A DNA stretch of 64,000 bases from Chaunax sp. Z400 (taxonomy: Eukaryota; Chordata; Actinopteri; Lophiiformes; Chaunacidae): NCBI GenBank assembly GCA_037577475.1, contig CM075184.1, positions 6,473,594 to 6,537,593 of the forward strand. The letters are read 5' to 3'. The notes beneath the pieces are model-generated. The model did no database searches and had not been told where the DNA came from. It saw only the letters and a list, made by a program, of their open reading frames with translations. A program made the translations under genes and the position numbers. How positions within the stretch are numbered: the stretch's first letter is position 1; every line of letters starts with the position of its first letter. Positions 23,446 through 35,916 of the stretch are shown here, piece by piece.

Positions 23446-24266
23446 TAAAAAAGCATTGGACAAATTAAAATGGCACGAGAGGAAATGAACCGAGGATCAA
23501 CAAAGTGATCACAGTTCATCCTGAGAGGAACATGAATGTGTCAACCAGGTATCAGAGTGGTGGACAGACTAACGGTCAGGCTGAAAAACATGATTCTGCC
23601 AAATGTTAACTCATCCCTCGCAGTGATTCTAAATATATAAAGTATGATGACTGAAAATCAAGGGCAAAAACACACAAACGGCATCTTGCACTGATTCTAG
23701 ATTTCATTTAGAATTAAACATTGTGTTAAGATAGCTCTTGACTGCCAAAACGTCCCTGTTTTGATATAGTGAGTTTCTGTATGTTATTTATGTACATGTT
23801 TGTTATGTGCTTCAATGTTATTAAAACGGCACAGTTAGTGGCTTCTTTGTCATTAAAGCTGGGTTTCCATTTGGAAGAGGTTCTATTGGTGTAGATGGTA
23901 CCATCCAAACTTCTCCATTCAGTTGCCCCTTGGTGTATCTTGCATTCGATCTAGGTCCATGTCATATGATCAACAGGTCACTATGAACATAAAGGTGTCG
24001 CTAGAAACCTGCAGTCAATTGAATGGTTAACAGAAGAATCAGTTCTTGCACAGAAGAGGACCATAACCATGTTTTTATTCAGTATCTTTCTTTGCAGCTG
24101 TCTCTCAAACAACATTTGTCTCCTTGTGATAAATAACCATTTTTGAAAAAGAAAGAATATTCAGTGTCGTCCACTGTGTTCTTGTGCTCCTATGTTTACT
24201 GTGTCACATTAGATATTAACACCTCATACAAGGTTGATGCAGCTTCAACAATCCCATCTACACTTG
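23446..24266. other. Non-coding, no recognised feature
   Basis: No gene or named repeat recognised. Confidence 0.5.
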
Positions 24267-25480
24267 CAGTGGTCTGAAAACGTATATGACCCTCTCTTGC
24301 TTTCTTCTATTTTTGTGTGCGTCTCATTCTAAACTGTGTCCGATCTTCAAACTATTTTTAACTTAAAACAAAGGCAACCTGAGTAAACACAAAATGCAAG
24401 TTTTAAATGATAATTGTATTTGATAAGGTTAATCAATACCTGTATCGCCAGTGTGGAAAGGTATTAAGAAACTCTTAGACACTAAATCAAAACAAAAACA
24501 AACAAACAAACTAAAAACCATCAAACTGCATAAATAACTGGTTGCAGCTGGACCAGACACACCCAGACCTGATTACTACCATCCCTGTCCAATCACATCA
24601 TCACTTATATAGACCATTTTCAGAGGCATGAAGGTGTCTAGCAGGTCTCACCTGTAGGACACTATGACAACATCTAAATAGATTCAGTAGAGATGAGGAA
24701 GAAGGTGATTCAATCCATCAGTCTGTGAAGGGTTACAAAGCTGTTTCTAAGGCTCTGGGACTCCACAGATCCACAGTGAGACACATCATCTACAAATAAA
24801 GAAGACATGGAACAATAGTGAACTTTCCCAGAGGTGGCCAAGGTTCCAAGCTTCCTTGAAGAGCATGACAGAGGTTCATTCTGGAAGTTACAAAAGATCC
24901 AAAGAAAACATCCAATGAGCTGCAGGCCTCTGTCACCTCAATAAAGGTCAGAGTTCATGGCTCCACTGTTCCAAAGACACTGGGCTAAAAGGGCATCATG
25001 GGAGAGAGGTGAGGAGAAAGACACTGCTGACCCAGAAGAACATGAAGACTCGTCTGAATTCAGACACAACACACCTTGATGACCCTCAGAGCTTTAGAAT
25101 ATTCTACAGACTGATGAGTCTAAAGTTATACTGTTTAAAGACAGGGGTCCTTTTACATCTGGTGTCAACCAATCACAGCGTTCCACCTAAAGAATATTAT
25201 ACCTACAGTCAAACATGGAGGTGTCGGTGTGAAGGTGAGGAGATTCTCTGTCTGCTGCTTCAGGACCAGGAGGACTGGACATAATGAGGGAAACATGAAT
25301 TCTGGTCTTTACCAGAAAATCCTGAAGGAGAATGTCAGGTCATCAGTCTGTGAGCTGAAGCTCAACAATAACTGGGTCATACAGCAAGACAAGAACCCCA
25401 ACAGAGTAGGCCCATCTCTGAGTGGCTCTAAAGAAGTACACTTGGTCTTGGAGTGACCTAGTCAAAGTCTGGACCCAAAC
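24267..25480 (+). mobile_element. Tc1-like transposon relic with transposase pseudogene
   Basis: Sequence from 24,267 (gtggtctgaaaacgtat) resembles the 5' end of Tc1-family elements that carry long untranslated ends. From about 24,690 it follows the transposase: helix-turn-helix DNA-binding region around 24,720-24,800 (VKGYKAVSKALGLH-like) and a catalytic-domain part with MNSGLYQKILKENVR near 25,296. Transposase would cut and paste at TA sites. Frames are repeatedly broken by stops and shifts, and the C-terminal third with the last catalytic acid is missing: the element stops at about 25,480, where a truncated MITE begins. Confidence 0.75.
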
Positions 25481-25854
25481 TTTTCAAAATCAACACCACA
25501 CATTAAGACCACAATAGTGGTGCTGCAAACTTACCTTGGAGGAGCGTGAATGAACTCAGTCTCAGAGTCTGCAGCACAAACAAGACCAGACAGTCCGCCA
25601 TTGTTTTTTGTTGTTCTGTCCATCCACACGCATGACGATGGAACCATAATTGCATGCGCAAAGCAGGGCTTTGTCGTCACCATTTTCAGAGGCGTTGCGT
25701 TTTGACAATTTTTTTTCAAAAGATTATACTCTTGAACCCATTTTCAAAGGTTTGCATTTTCAGGCCTCCAAAGTGCCGTTGCCATTTAAACGAATGGCCA
25801 CACTACAACAAAAGTGAAGTTTTATGGCAGATCCGTTGTCATGTATACGGCCCC
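25481..25854. mobile_element. MITE family B, copy 3 (left end lost)
   Basis: Aligns with the right two thirds of copy 1: 'tttcaaaat.aacaccaca', 'agagtctgcagcacaaac' and the terminal 'tatacggcccc'. Its left part is missing exactly where the Tc1 relic ends. Confidence 0.65.
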
Positions 25855-26169
25855 TGAGATGCCTGCAGTTCCTAAATGAGGTTTGCAGCTGTCTGTTAAA
25901 TGCTAAGTGAGTCCTGAGGTATCGATCTTGACACCAGCTCATTGGTGGCTCCGTGCTAATTCCAAGTGGCAGCCACATGAGAGTCATTCACCTGAGTTGT
26001 TGACTATGCTAATTTTAAAACAATGCTTTTCATGTGGAAATGAGTTGCATCAACATTAGGGTTTGAGCTGGTTTTAGTATGGAGGTCTGTCCACAGTGAA
26101 ATACCTGAACAACATGAAATATCCCAGATCTCTTCTTCATCAGCTCCTCAGCTAGTAAACGAGAAAAGT
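25855..26169. other. Non-coding; possible start of the Nimb/I LINE relic
   Basis: No gene; the last 80 bp may already belong to the LINE relic that follows. Confidence 0.4.
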
Positions 26170-27950
26170 GTATTACAGCTGCTACTTTTTTTATGTTGAA
26201 AAAGCATACCGTATGCTAAGGATGTGGGATCCCTTACTAAACTTGGCAAGTTAAACAACTGGGTGTTAGATTTGGGAGGACAGTAGCAGTCAAAGTGGCT
26301 ACAGAATATTCCAATGTTTATGCAACATAAATGGAACTCCTCTAGGTAGTGTATGCAGTCTAGTACTTTTTAATATAATGATTAATGGCAATTTTGAGTT
26401 GGTTGAGTAAAATATCACTTCAGGAGGATGGTGAGGCAGTCTGGATCAGAGGTTGGAATATTGAAACAAAATGCAACCTACAATAGAGAAAGTAGAAGAA
26501 AAGACAAATAAATGGGGATTTAAGCCAAAAATACCAACCAAACTAAATCACAGGTCATATGTTTTACTAAATGCTATAAATCAGTGCCCTTGAAACTATG
26601 GAAACTGGTCAAAGTGGTCAGATTTCTCAGACTTATGTTTGATGAGAAGCTTACCTGGTGTCAACATATAGACAGTTTAAAAAAATAAGTGTGAACAAGT
26701 ATTTATTCAGCTCCAATGAGAGCAATTCTAGACTATGGGTCCAGAGCTTATAAGTCTGCAGCAGAAAGCCACCTTAAAACGCTTGACGTTGAACAGGCTC
26801 AGGCTCTCTGAATTTGTAATGGATCATTTAAAACCTCACCAGCATCTGCAACTAATGCAAGGTGAAACTGGAGAAATACCTCTATGAATTAGGAGAATCA
26901 AGCTTATGCTGGCAAACTGGATTCATTTACAAGGACATAGTAGAGCACACCTGACTAAAGCAACGTTGTAGGAGTGTTGGGAACATAATGAATCCAGGTC
27001 CTACAGTTTTGGGTAGACAGGAAATGCGAGGGCACAGAATGTAGGTCTATGTCACTTTAAATGAAGCCCAGCTGTTCCATCATCAACTATGCCTCCCTGG
27101 AAGTTCATTATGCCATCCATTGACACAAGTCTGCAGCACAACTTAAAGAGAAGCCAAAACGTACCAAAGTGTGCTGCAGTTCACGACTATAATGACCAAC
27201 ACCAACATAACATATTCATATTGACAGATGCCTCAAAGGGACCTGAATCTGGTGCACAGGTGCTGCATTCTTCAGTGGAAAAGAGAGTATGAGACCATCT
27301 CTCAGTATACACCGCTGAACTGATTGGAATACTGTTAGCATTACAATGGGTGGAGGAAAATGACCAAGGCAATGTCATGATGGCTTCTGATAGCCTGTCA
27401 GCGCTGATAAGTATCAAATCAGGAACGTCGTCATGCCGACAATATATTGTGTATGAAATATGTCATGGGTTACTCAGGTTACACAGTAGAGGATTGAACA
27501 TCTCCTTCATCTGGGTTCCTGCCCATGTAGGGGTGGAGGGAAAAGAGAAAGTAGATATATTGGCCAAACAATCATAATAAAAAAACAACAGTTTTTCCAC
27601 ATACAAATACCTTAAAGTAAAGCAGAAGCTAAAACTTTCATAAAGGATTATATGTACAAAACATGGCAGGAATACTGGGACTTAAGTGATACAGGAAGTC
27701 ATCTTCATAGGAGTCCAAAAGCAGGTTGGAATGCTGGGAACAAACCCAGGGAAGGAGATGGTCATCATCCTTCTGAGAATCTTCAAGTGAATTAATTATG
27801 ATTAATTATTATCACTTTTTTATATTATTTATTAAACTTTTATTTTACCTGCCTGTCTACTGCTGCACACTCCAGTCCAGTAGGTGGTGGTAATGCATCT
27901 ATACACTGGTTCCTAACTGCCAATAAAACCCAAAGAAGAAGAAAACGAAG
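26170..27950 (+). mobile_element. Nimb/I-type LINE relic (RT, RNase H, 3' end)
   Basis: Degraded ORF2 of a non-LTR retrotransposon. Reverse transcriptase traces: VEKAY near 26,195, GTPLGSVCS at 26,333, then 'EDGEAVWIRGWNIETK' near 26,420 where RTs carry FADD, and FDEKLTWCQHID near 26,640. An RNase H domain follows (listed separately). The 3' end (27,870-27,946) has 'ccagtaggtggtggtaatgc' and 'ccaataaaacccaaagaaga', a tail I recognise from fish I/Nimb elements, ending in (GAA)n. Many stops and shifts make the RT part inactive. Sequence between the RNase H region and the 3' UTR is shortened. Confidence 0.75.
27089..27577 (+). pseudogene. RNase H domain of the LINE, single in-frame stop
   Basis: RNase H removes the RNA strand after reverse transcription. 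One frame runs from 27,089 to 27,577, interrupted only by TGA at 27,290-27,292. All four acidic catalytic positions expected of RNase HI are visible: D at 27,227 (TDAS), E at 27,317 (YTAEL), D at 27,389 (ASDS) and D at 27,554 (VDILAKQ). FIWVPAHVGVEGKEK precedes the last one, as in I-clade elements. This is better preserved than the reverse transcriptase upstream. It could be chance survival or a younger part. Confidence 0.75.
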
Positions 27951-28269
27951 CAAGAGGAATAAACATGTCATACAGACAGACAGGTAGTGCTTGGGCAGTC
28001 ATCCTGTTTCATCAGTTCTTCCTTAGTTCCCATGTGGGGAAATCAATCAGGTGATTGACAGAAGTTTATGCAGCATTTCATTGCTTCCATATTTATGTTC
28101 TTTGGTGCCACCAAGAGGTCCCAAAGAAATAACTGGTTACCTGCATGTTTGTAAAACCACTTAGGACATCATTTACATAATGTTTATTTGAAAAAAATGC
28201 AGTGATTTATATTCTATTGAATGCAGTACACAGAACATATATTTATATTTAACGCTTAAAGCTACCGTA
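27951..28269. other. Non-coding, no recognised feature
   Basis: No gene or named repeat recognised. Confidence 0.5.
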
Positions 28270-28345
28270 CATCTCCTGCTCTTTGGGCAACATACTGAAC
28301 CCCACACTGCCCCCAATTGGCGTGTGAGTGCATGTGTGAACGGCT
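28270..28345 (+). mobile_element. SINE 3' body fragment
   Basis: Contains 'tttgggcaacatactgaacc' and 'cccccaattggcgtgtgagt', the same SINE module as at 15,106-15,172. Head and tail are missing. Confidence 0.55.
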
Positions 28346-29349
28346 GAGCAGAAAATGCCAGTATGGCCAGGAGTGCTTTGTCTGCTTTTGTTTGTTCTCA
28401 CTGTGAAGAGTTACTAGTTGTTGCACCACACCAATCTCCATTTGGTTTACATGTGGTGGGATCACGTGAGGTGGCACTTCGCTCCCTCGGACATGATGAT
28501 CTTAATGATATCCTGTTGTGTGTGATGCACCATTATTTTAAAATCTTGTAGTATGTGCATATTTAAGATTAGAGAGAAGATAGTATGTATGTGATGCAAC
28601 CTGATTTCAATATCGATTAGGATTTTAAAACTCCTGTGGTCGGAATCTGGCTTAAGGCCCATTTTTGCTCCCTCTACATGCATAAATGGATACGTCCATC
28701 CGTAAGCAGTCTATCCAACAACAACTACATACTCCCATACATTTAGACAACAACAAATATGGCGACGGTCGGAGAAGGTTGTGATAATGTACCTAGTAAA
28801 CACAAAGCAGTACAAGTGGTGGTATTGCTCTGTTTCGTCCGTCTATCCATATATATATATCATATCCATAGGCTCTCTGTAAATGTACCAGATTACACAT
28901 GGAATGAGCAGAAGGCTCCGTCCGTCACAATAACCGACATAGAGCATAAATGTTACTGAGAAAGATCCCAGGGAAAGGTTACATGATGCTGAATTACTGC
29001 CACTTACTGCACTTAATGGTGTCTTAGTGGTGGAGGAGGAAGAAGTACTGAAACCCTTGACAACAAAGCACAATAGTATATTTTGTAGTCACTGCCTCTG
29101 ATGAATATTAAATATTAAGTATTCATTCATAGTTAGAGCCATTAATTTGTATCTCATGAATGTCCACCTCTGAGTTGGTGTGTGAAAGTGTTACATTTAG
29201 AAATACAGTCTCATTAAGGCCCCACCTAAAAGTGTCACACCTGTTTGTTGTACAGTACAAGCACACATAATGGATTGTGGGACTTGCGGGGGAGTAGTGT
29301 GGAATGAATGATAACACATACCAACATGGTGACAAAGATCAGGTAGCTG

Positions 29350-29351
<2 letters not shown>
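28346..29351. other. Non-coding; dispersed repeat at 28,513-28,635
   Basis: Bases 28,513-28,635 match 525-655. From about 28,655 ('aaggcccatttttgctccct') to 29,060 the sequence looks like the interior of a MITE, but I could not find its right end. No gene is supported. Confidence 0.4.

Positions 29352-29444
<93 letters not shown>
29352..29444. repeat. (TG)n microsatellite, 93 bp
   Basis: About 46 uninterrupted TG units. Confidence 0.99.
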
Positions 29445-29446
<2 letters not shown>

Positions 29447-30283
29447 GGTCATACAATGCATTGAGGATTTCACAAAGTAAGTCTTGCATGTCACTCACAC
29501 CCAAAATGTCTGACCTATTTCTGTAGGGTTAAACAGAAACAGACACTTTTAAGCCACTGCTTTATTTGGACCTGATGAGCAGCAAGTGTTGTTTCAAACA
29601 AGGCAATTATGAAAACTAGTTGTCAGCATATCACTGCTGCTAATCTTGCTGCTAATCACTGCTAATCTTCTTTCATTAGGCTGTGGGACCCCTGCAGTCA
29701 TCCTCTGCACTCAGCCAAGATAATATATTTTTTGTTTTGTATGCAGCATCAGGAGACTGCAGATCTTCATCAGGCCTGTATGAAAGTTCTCATACCCACT
29801 GCATATTTATAATTCCTGGAGAACTTTTAGCACAAGACCAAAGTGAGATTGTTTTGTGTCACTTTAAAGGTTCGCTCTTTCCACTTGTCGAACTAGTTGT
29901 CAGCATATCACTGCAGGAAATGACACAAATGCAACATGTCAAAAAACATTTTGCATTGCTTTGAGCTAAATGATGATGCCATGCTATTAAACATAGGGAA
30001 ATAATAAAAAATAATAATTACCGTAAATAAAATAATGATAAAACATAATGACTGTGATGCTTGGCACGGATAATGTCCGATGTGTTCTCCATTTAAGTTT
30101 AGTGAACTAGCATAATAGTTTAGCATAGCATTAGGGGTGTGGCATAAAATTCTCTCCCACACAGTAATTAAGCCAACAGGTAATAATGATCTGTGTCATA
30201 TGTGGACACGTTTCAAATCATCTTTTCTTAACACAGATCACTGATGATCACTCTCCAGAATCCATGACGCTCTAATCTCTCTT
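29445..30283. other. Non-coding, no recognised feature
   Basis: No gene. AT-rich patch at 29,995-30,050. Confidence 0.5.
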
Positions 30284-30582
30284 GGCTCCGTTAACACGGC
30301 AACGTTTTGCTGAAAACAGAGAAGTTTTTTATTTGCATTTTCAAAAAGTTCTGCGTTCACCCGGCATCGTTTTTTAAGTGATCCCCGTTCACACGGATCC
30401 GCAAAAACAATTGGAAACACTGTAGAATTCATGCCAGGGCAGTTTTGCCCGTTGTGTTTTGCCCGTTTACACGACTACGGCAGGGTGGCGTTTTTAAAAG
30501 GTTGCATTTTCAGTCCCCAAAACGCTGTTTTGAGTAAACGAACGGCCAAAACGCAACAAAAGGTTCTCGTGTAAACGGCCCC
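30284..30582. mobile_element. MITE family B, copy 2 (shortened)
   Basis: The left end ggctccgttaacacggcaac and the right end gtgtaaacggcccc are inverted termini. Shares 'aagttctgcgttcac', 'gatccccgttcacacggat' and 'cattttcagtccccaaaac' with copy 1, but the central 200 bp of copy 1 is absent. No coding frame. Confidence 0.7.
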
Positions 30583-32053
30583 TTAGACTGCTAAGGACTG
30601 CTGGCTAAAGTTAATCCATTCAATTGAGCCACATGCATTCTATTGATTCACTATCGGCTCATTGCTGGGTGCTTGCTTCCACCAGAGGGGTTATCAGGGT
30701 CATCAGCTGGGAGCTACTCATTACACATGTTTTACAGGTAGTAGGGCAGGAGTAGGGATGTCTTCCTACTGCTCCCTGAAGTCAACCCACAGGTCCTGTC
30801 TTATTGATTTTTCACTCTGAACCAAATTCAGAAACTTTCTTGTTCTGCCTCTATTTGCTTGTTTCTTGGATGCCTTCTTTTACCCGAACCCAGTACTTCT
30901 GAGAGCGTTCAGGAGTTGTGCTGTGGACTTGCCAGTGAGGGGAAAACATGAATGAACCTTCCAACATGTTTCTGTACATGTACCACGGCACGCTGGTTGA
31001 GAAAGGCGGATCTACAGAACATAATGCAGGTGGTAAATATGACCACCTCGAAAGACAACATCATTGTCTCTTATCCCAGCAAAGACGACGGAAGCCCAGT
31101 GCCTCTGGGATCAAAATTTAATTTGATGTCTTTTTTTTAAAGCAAACAATTGCAAAGCAGAGGTCCCCTTCGCAACAGCAAGCACCAAGATTTTTATTTT
31201 TTTATAATTGTTTTTTCATCCAGTTTTGAGTCTGCACTTCTGCTCCTTAAAGATAGTGAATGCTGGCATGAATTACATGTCATTATAATCTATTTCTAGC
31301 AGCTATGATTAAGAACCAGACATTATCAAAACACAAATGACAGATGCATCAGTAGTAAAAGGATCATTTCCAATCAGCAGCAGTCATTAACTAGAAAGAA
31401 TCCCCCATGCCATTGTCACTATAAGTTGGACAATCAGAAAATAATTAACAGACTGTCGAAACATTTTTTATGAGACCTGTATCACCAACCATCATAAAGG
31501 TTTACTCATACAATACATTTACAATACATTTATTTACACAATAAAAACTTCCATGCATCTATACAGAATCTTTACTCAGATTAGCCTCATGCCAAACTAA
31601 GCATACCACCTAATTCTCTGTCCCTGGAAAATTAGAATTTGAATCATGTGTTTATGATAAATCACTTAAATATTTATGAAAATATGATTTTCTACAGTTG
31701 GGGATCCAAATCCATGTATCCCATATCTGGATCTAACTGTGCATAGCGGTGGAACATCATGTTTTGTCTGTGCCTGGGTATTTTTTCATTTTGTTCTTCC
31801 AGTTTTAATTATTAGCAAAGTGTAAAGAAAAAAAAAAAAGGCCTTATCTGGCAATATTGAAGAAAATGAAAAAGTGACTAAATTTCATCAAAATCCATTT
31901 AGAACAAAAACAAATATAGCTGATCACATGACCTCCACCAGTCTTGTCGATGCTGTTAGGATGGTTAACCTGTGATTTTAAATTGAATGAGTTGATGAAA
32001 GTCATTCATGAAAAATATGAGAATAAATTGAAAGACCGCCATCCTCTGATGAA
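30583..32053. other. Non-coding; possible diverged element near 31.9 kb
   Basis: No gene supported. A 57-codon frame at 30,948-31,121 was examined and not accepted. Bases 31,880-31,965 (minus strand) resemble the 'gaggtcatgtgatca' element family seen at 56.4 kb, but weakly. Confidence 0.4.
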
Positions 32054-32063
32054 TGTGTGTGTG

Positions 32064-32111
<48 letters not shown>

Positions 32112-32136
32112 GTGTGTGTGTGTGTGTGTGTGTGTG
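32054..32136. repeat. (TG)n microsatellite
   Basis: TG repeats with interruptions at 32,064 and 32,110-32,112. Confidence 0.97.
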
Positions 32137-32285
32137 GTGGGGTACAAACAAAAGAATAGCCTGGCTTTCTCCCGCCAAATAAAAGACAGCGAGCAAGCGA
32201 AGTAGGGAAGAATAAGAGAAAGCTCAGTGAAAGAGGAGGCGTTGTGCTGCTCCGGTATGCAGCCTGTGAATTACCACAGCAGATG

Positions 32286-32566
<281 letters not shown>

Positions 32567-32704
32567 ACACAAAGGCCACAGGAAGTCGTGGATAAGTGGC
32601 ATGCAGAGGCGCGACATAAGCCACAAGCCTTCTTGCCACTCACGTCTGTTTAATGCCTGCCTGTCTGAGCGGCTGGAGAGACTGTCGAGCTGTCATTCAT
32701 AGGC

Positions 32705-34207
32705 TGTCTCACCACCATAAATATTATACAGACCTACACTACCTGTCTCACCACCATAAATATTATACAGACCTACACTACCTGTCTCACCACCATAAAT
32801 ATTATACAGACCTACACTACCTGTCTCACCACCATAAATATTAATACAGACCTACACTACCTGTCTCACCACCATAAATATTATACAGACCTACACTACC
32901 TGTCTCACCACCATAAATATTATACAGACCTACACTACCTGTCTCACCACCATAAATATTAATACCGACCTACACTACCTGTCTCACCACCATAAATATT
33001 ATACAGACCTACACTACCTGTCTCACCACCATACATATTATACAGACCTACACTACCTGTCTCACCACCATAAATATTAATACAGACCTACACTACCTGT
33101 CTCACCACCATAAATATTAATACAGACCTACACTACCTGTCTCACCACCATAAATATTAATACAGACCTACACTACCTGTCTCACCACCGTAATTATTAA
33201 TACCGACCTACACTACCTGTCTCACCACCATAATTATTAATACCGACCTACACTACCTGTCTCACCACCATAAATATTAATACAGACCTACACTACCTGT
33301 CTCACCACCATAAATATTAATACCGACCTACACTACCTGTCTCACCACCATAAATATTAATACAGACCTACACTACCTGTCTCACCACAATAAATATTAT
33401 ACAGACCTACACTACCTGTCTCACCACCATAAATATTATACAGACCTACACTACCTGTCTCACCACCATAAATATTAATACAGACCTACACTACCTGTCT
33501 CACCACCATAAATATTAATACAGACCTACACTACCTGTCTCACCACCATAAATATTAATACAGACCTACACTACCTGTCTCACCACCGTAATTATTAATA
33601 CCGACCTACACTACCTGTCTCACCACCATAATTATTAATACCGACCTACACTACCTGTCTCACCACCATAATTATTAGACCTACGCTACCTGTCTCACCA
33701 CCATAATTATTAATACCGACCTACATCACCTGTCTCACCACCATAATTATTAATACCGACCTACACCACCTGTCTCACCACCATAATTGTTAATACCGAC
33801 CTATACTACCTGTCTCACCACCAATTATTGTTACAGACCTACTTGTCTCACTACCACACTTATTAATACCGACCTACACCACCTGTCTCACCACCATAAT
33901 TATTGATACCGACCTACACTACCTGTCTCACTACCATATTAACACAGATCTGCACTACTTGTCTCACTACCATACTTATTAATACAGACCTACACTACCT
34001 GTCTCACCACCATACTTATTAATACAGACCTACACTACCTGTCTCACCACCATGATTATTAATTCCGACCTACACCACCTGTCTCACCACCATAATTATT
34101 GACTGCGACCTACACTACCTGTCTCACTACCATATTAACACAGACCTACACTACTTGTCTCACTACCATACTTATAAATACAGACCTACACTACCTGTCT
34201 CACTGTC
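32705..34207. repeat. Minisatellite, 39/40-bp unit, about 38 copies
   Basis: Tandem units of the form ctgtctcaccaccataaata followed by ttatacagacctacactac (39 bp) or ttaatacagacctacactac (40 bp), with an 'ataccg' variant. Units are nearly identical from 32,705 to about 33,660 and become shorter and diverged towards 34,207. There is no spacer between units, so this is not a CRISPR array. Unit types show a higher-order duplication (see findings). Confidence 0.98.
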
Positions 34208-34342
34208 TGAAGTGTAGGTCTACTACACATGGCCATGTATTTGCTATTTCTTCTCCGGGGTGATAAGTAGAACGTCCTTTTTGCTGTGCATACCTCCACA
34301 ACAATCCTGTCCGACCCATCAATGTTATATCTTTAAACACTT

Positions 34343-35916
34343 CTGCAACAGCAATCCCAAATGTGGGACAGAATTTAAAATGTCAATTAAGACAGAATGC
34401 AATTATTTGAAAATCATTTTCAACATAAATGCAATTTATCGCAGTACAAAGACAAGATAACAACTGAAAAACGTGCGTATTCTGAATTTGATGTCTGCAA
34501 CACATTTTGAAAACGTTGACTCAGGGATATGTTTACTGTTGTGTTTCATCACCTTCTCTTTTAGCAACACTCAGTAAGCCTTTGGGAAGAGACGACACTA
34601 ACTGTTGAAGTTCTGAAAATGGAATTCTGTCCCATTCTTGCTTGATATTTGACTTCTCTGTTATTGTATTTAACGCTACATAATGCTTTACACCTTTTCA
34701 ATGGGTGACAGGTCTGGATAGCAGGCAGGCCAGTCTAGTACCTGGACTCTTTTACTCTGAAGCCACATTGTTGTAAGGTGACATAATGTGTCTTCATTGG
34801 CTTGGTGGAATAAACAGGGACGTCCCTGAAAAAGATCCGGATAGCAGCATATGTTGTTCTAAACCCATATGTATCTTTCAGCATTAATGGTGCCTTAACA
34901 GAGTGAAGGTTAACCTCACCATGGGCTCGAACCTTACCATCACAGACGCTGGGTTGTGAACGTTGCTCAGGTGGGGGTTTTTTCTGGATGGTCCTTTTCC
35001 TCTGTAGCCTGCGGGACACCATGTCCTATTTGAAATGTGGACTCGTCAGACCAAAGGACACTTTTCACTTAAAATCCATGGTAGTCATAACTTGCATTGA
35101 CAGATTTATTGACATGCTGTGTTTACTGACAACGGTTTCCCAAAGTGTTTCTGAGCCCATGTAGTAAAACGCTTCATAGAATCATGTTGGTTTTAAATGC
35201 AGTGTCATCTGAAGGTCACGGGCATTTAAAGTTGGTTTTCATCTTGACTACTAGAGTGAAGAGATTTCTCCAGATTGTCTGATATTATTGACTGAAGATG
35301 GTGAAATCCTCTAATACCTTCCAATTACGCATTTAGAAACATTCATTCATTCATTCATTTTCTGTAACGGTTTATCCTGTGTAGGGTCGTGGAGGGGCTG
35401 GAGCCTATCCCAGGTGACTTTGGGTGGGAGGCGGGGTTCACCCTGGACAAGTCGCCAGTTCATCACAGGACCACATAGTAAGACAAACAACCATTCACAC
35501 CTACGGTCAATTTAGAGTCACCAATTCACATCTACTGCATATTTGTGGTGGTGGGAGGAAGCCGGAGAACCCGGAGAGAACCCATGCAGACACGGGTAGA
35601 ACATGCAAACTCTTCACAGAAAAGTCACTCCGGTGGATTGAACCCAGTACCTTCTTGCTGTGAAGCAACAGCGCTACCCACTGCGCCTCTGTGCCGCCAA
35701 TTGAGAAACATTATTTTTAAAATGCTGATCTGTATACCTACACAGATTTTCACAGTGGTGAACCCCTCCTCATCTTTGCTTGTGAATGACTGAGCCATAA
35801 GGTGACGCCCCTTTCATTCATGCCTGTTACCAATGAATTAAGACATTATCACATTCTGTTTTATTAATGTATCACAGAGCGACCCAAGTGTTTTCTAATT
35901 GGGGTTGTAGCTCTGC
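34343..35916 (-). mobile_element. Tc1/mariner transposon relic with transposase pseudogene, copy 1
   Basis: The left end (gcaatcccaaatgtgggaca) and right end (ttctaattggggttgtag) correspond to the 'caacccc.attccaaaaaagt' inverted ends of a common fish Tc1/mariner subgroup. On the minus strand 35,022-34,735 encodes part of the transposase: RRLQRKRTIQKK, VRAHGEVNLHSVKAPLML and TYAAIRIFFRDVPVYSTK. The same region in copy 2 reads GNLHICEGAINAE. Many stops elsewhere make it inactive. A SINE at 35,344-35,703 is inserted in it with a 9-bp target duplication, so the transposon is older than the SINE. Confidence 0.75.
35344..35703 (-). mobile_element. tRNA-headed SINE with L2-type tail, copy 2
   Basis: Reverse-strand copy of the 11.6-kb SINE: on the minus strand it starts 'ggcggcacagaggcgcagtg' (box A region), passes a box B-like segment and ends with the L2-like 3' module and a short (GAAT)n tail (35,344-35,360 as ATTC repeats). 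The flanks carry agaaacatt at 35,335-35,343 and again at 35,704-35,712, a 9-bp target-site duplication. It appears full length. Confidence 0.9.

Noticed and set aside
30948..31121. 57-codon frame starting MNEPSNMFLYMYHGTLVEKG
   Set aside because: It looks somewhat protein-like but has an immediate upstream stop, no recognised domain and no supporting exon; a frame of this length is expected by chance.
32705..34207. CRISPR-like regular array
   Set aside because: Units are head-to-tail without unique spacers, no cas genes are present, and the surroundings are vertebrate-type repeats.
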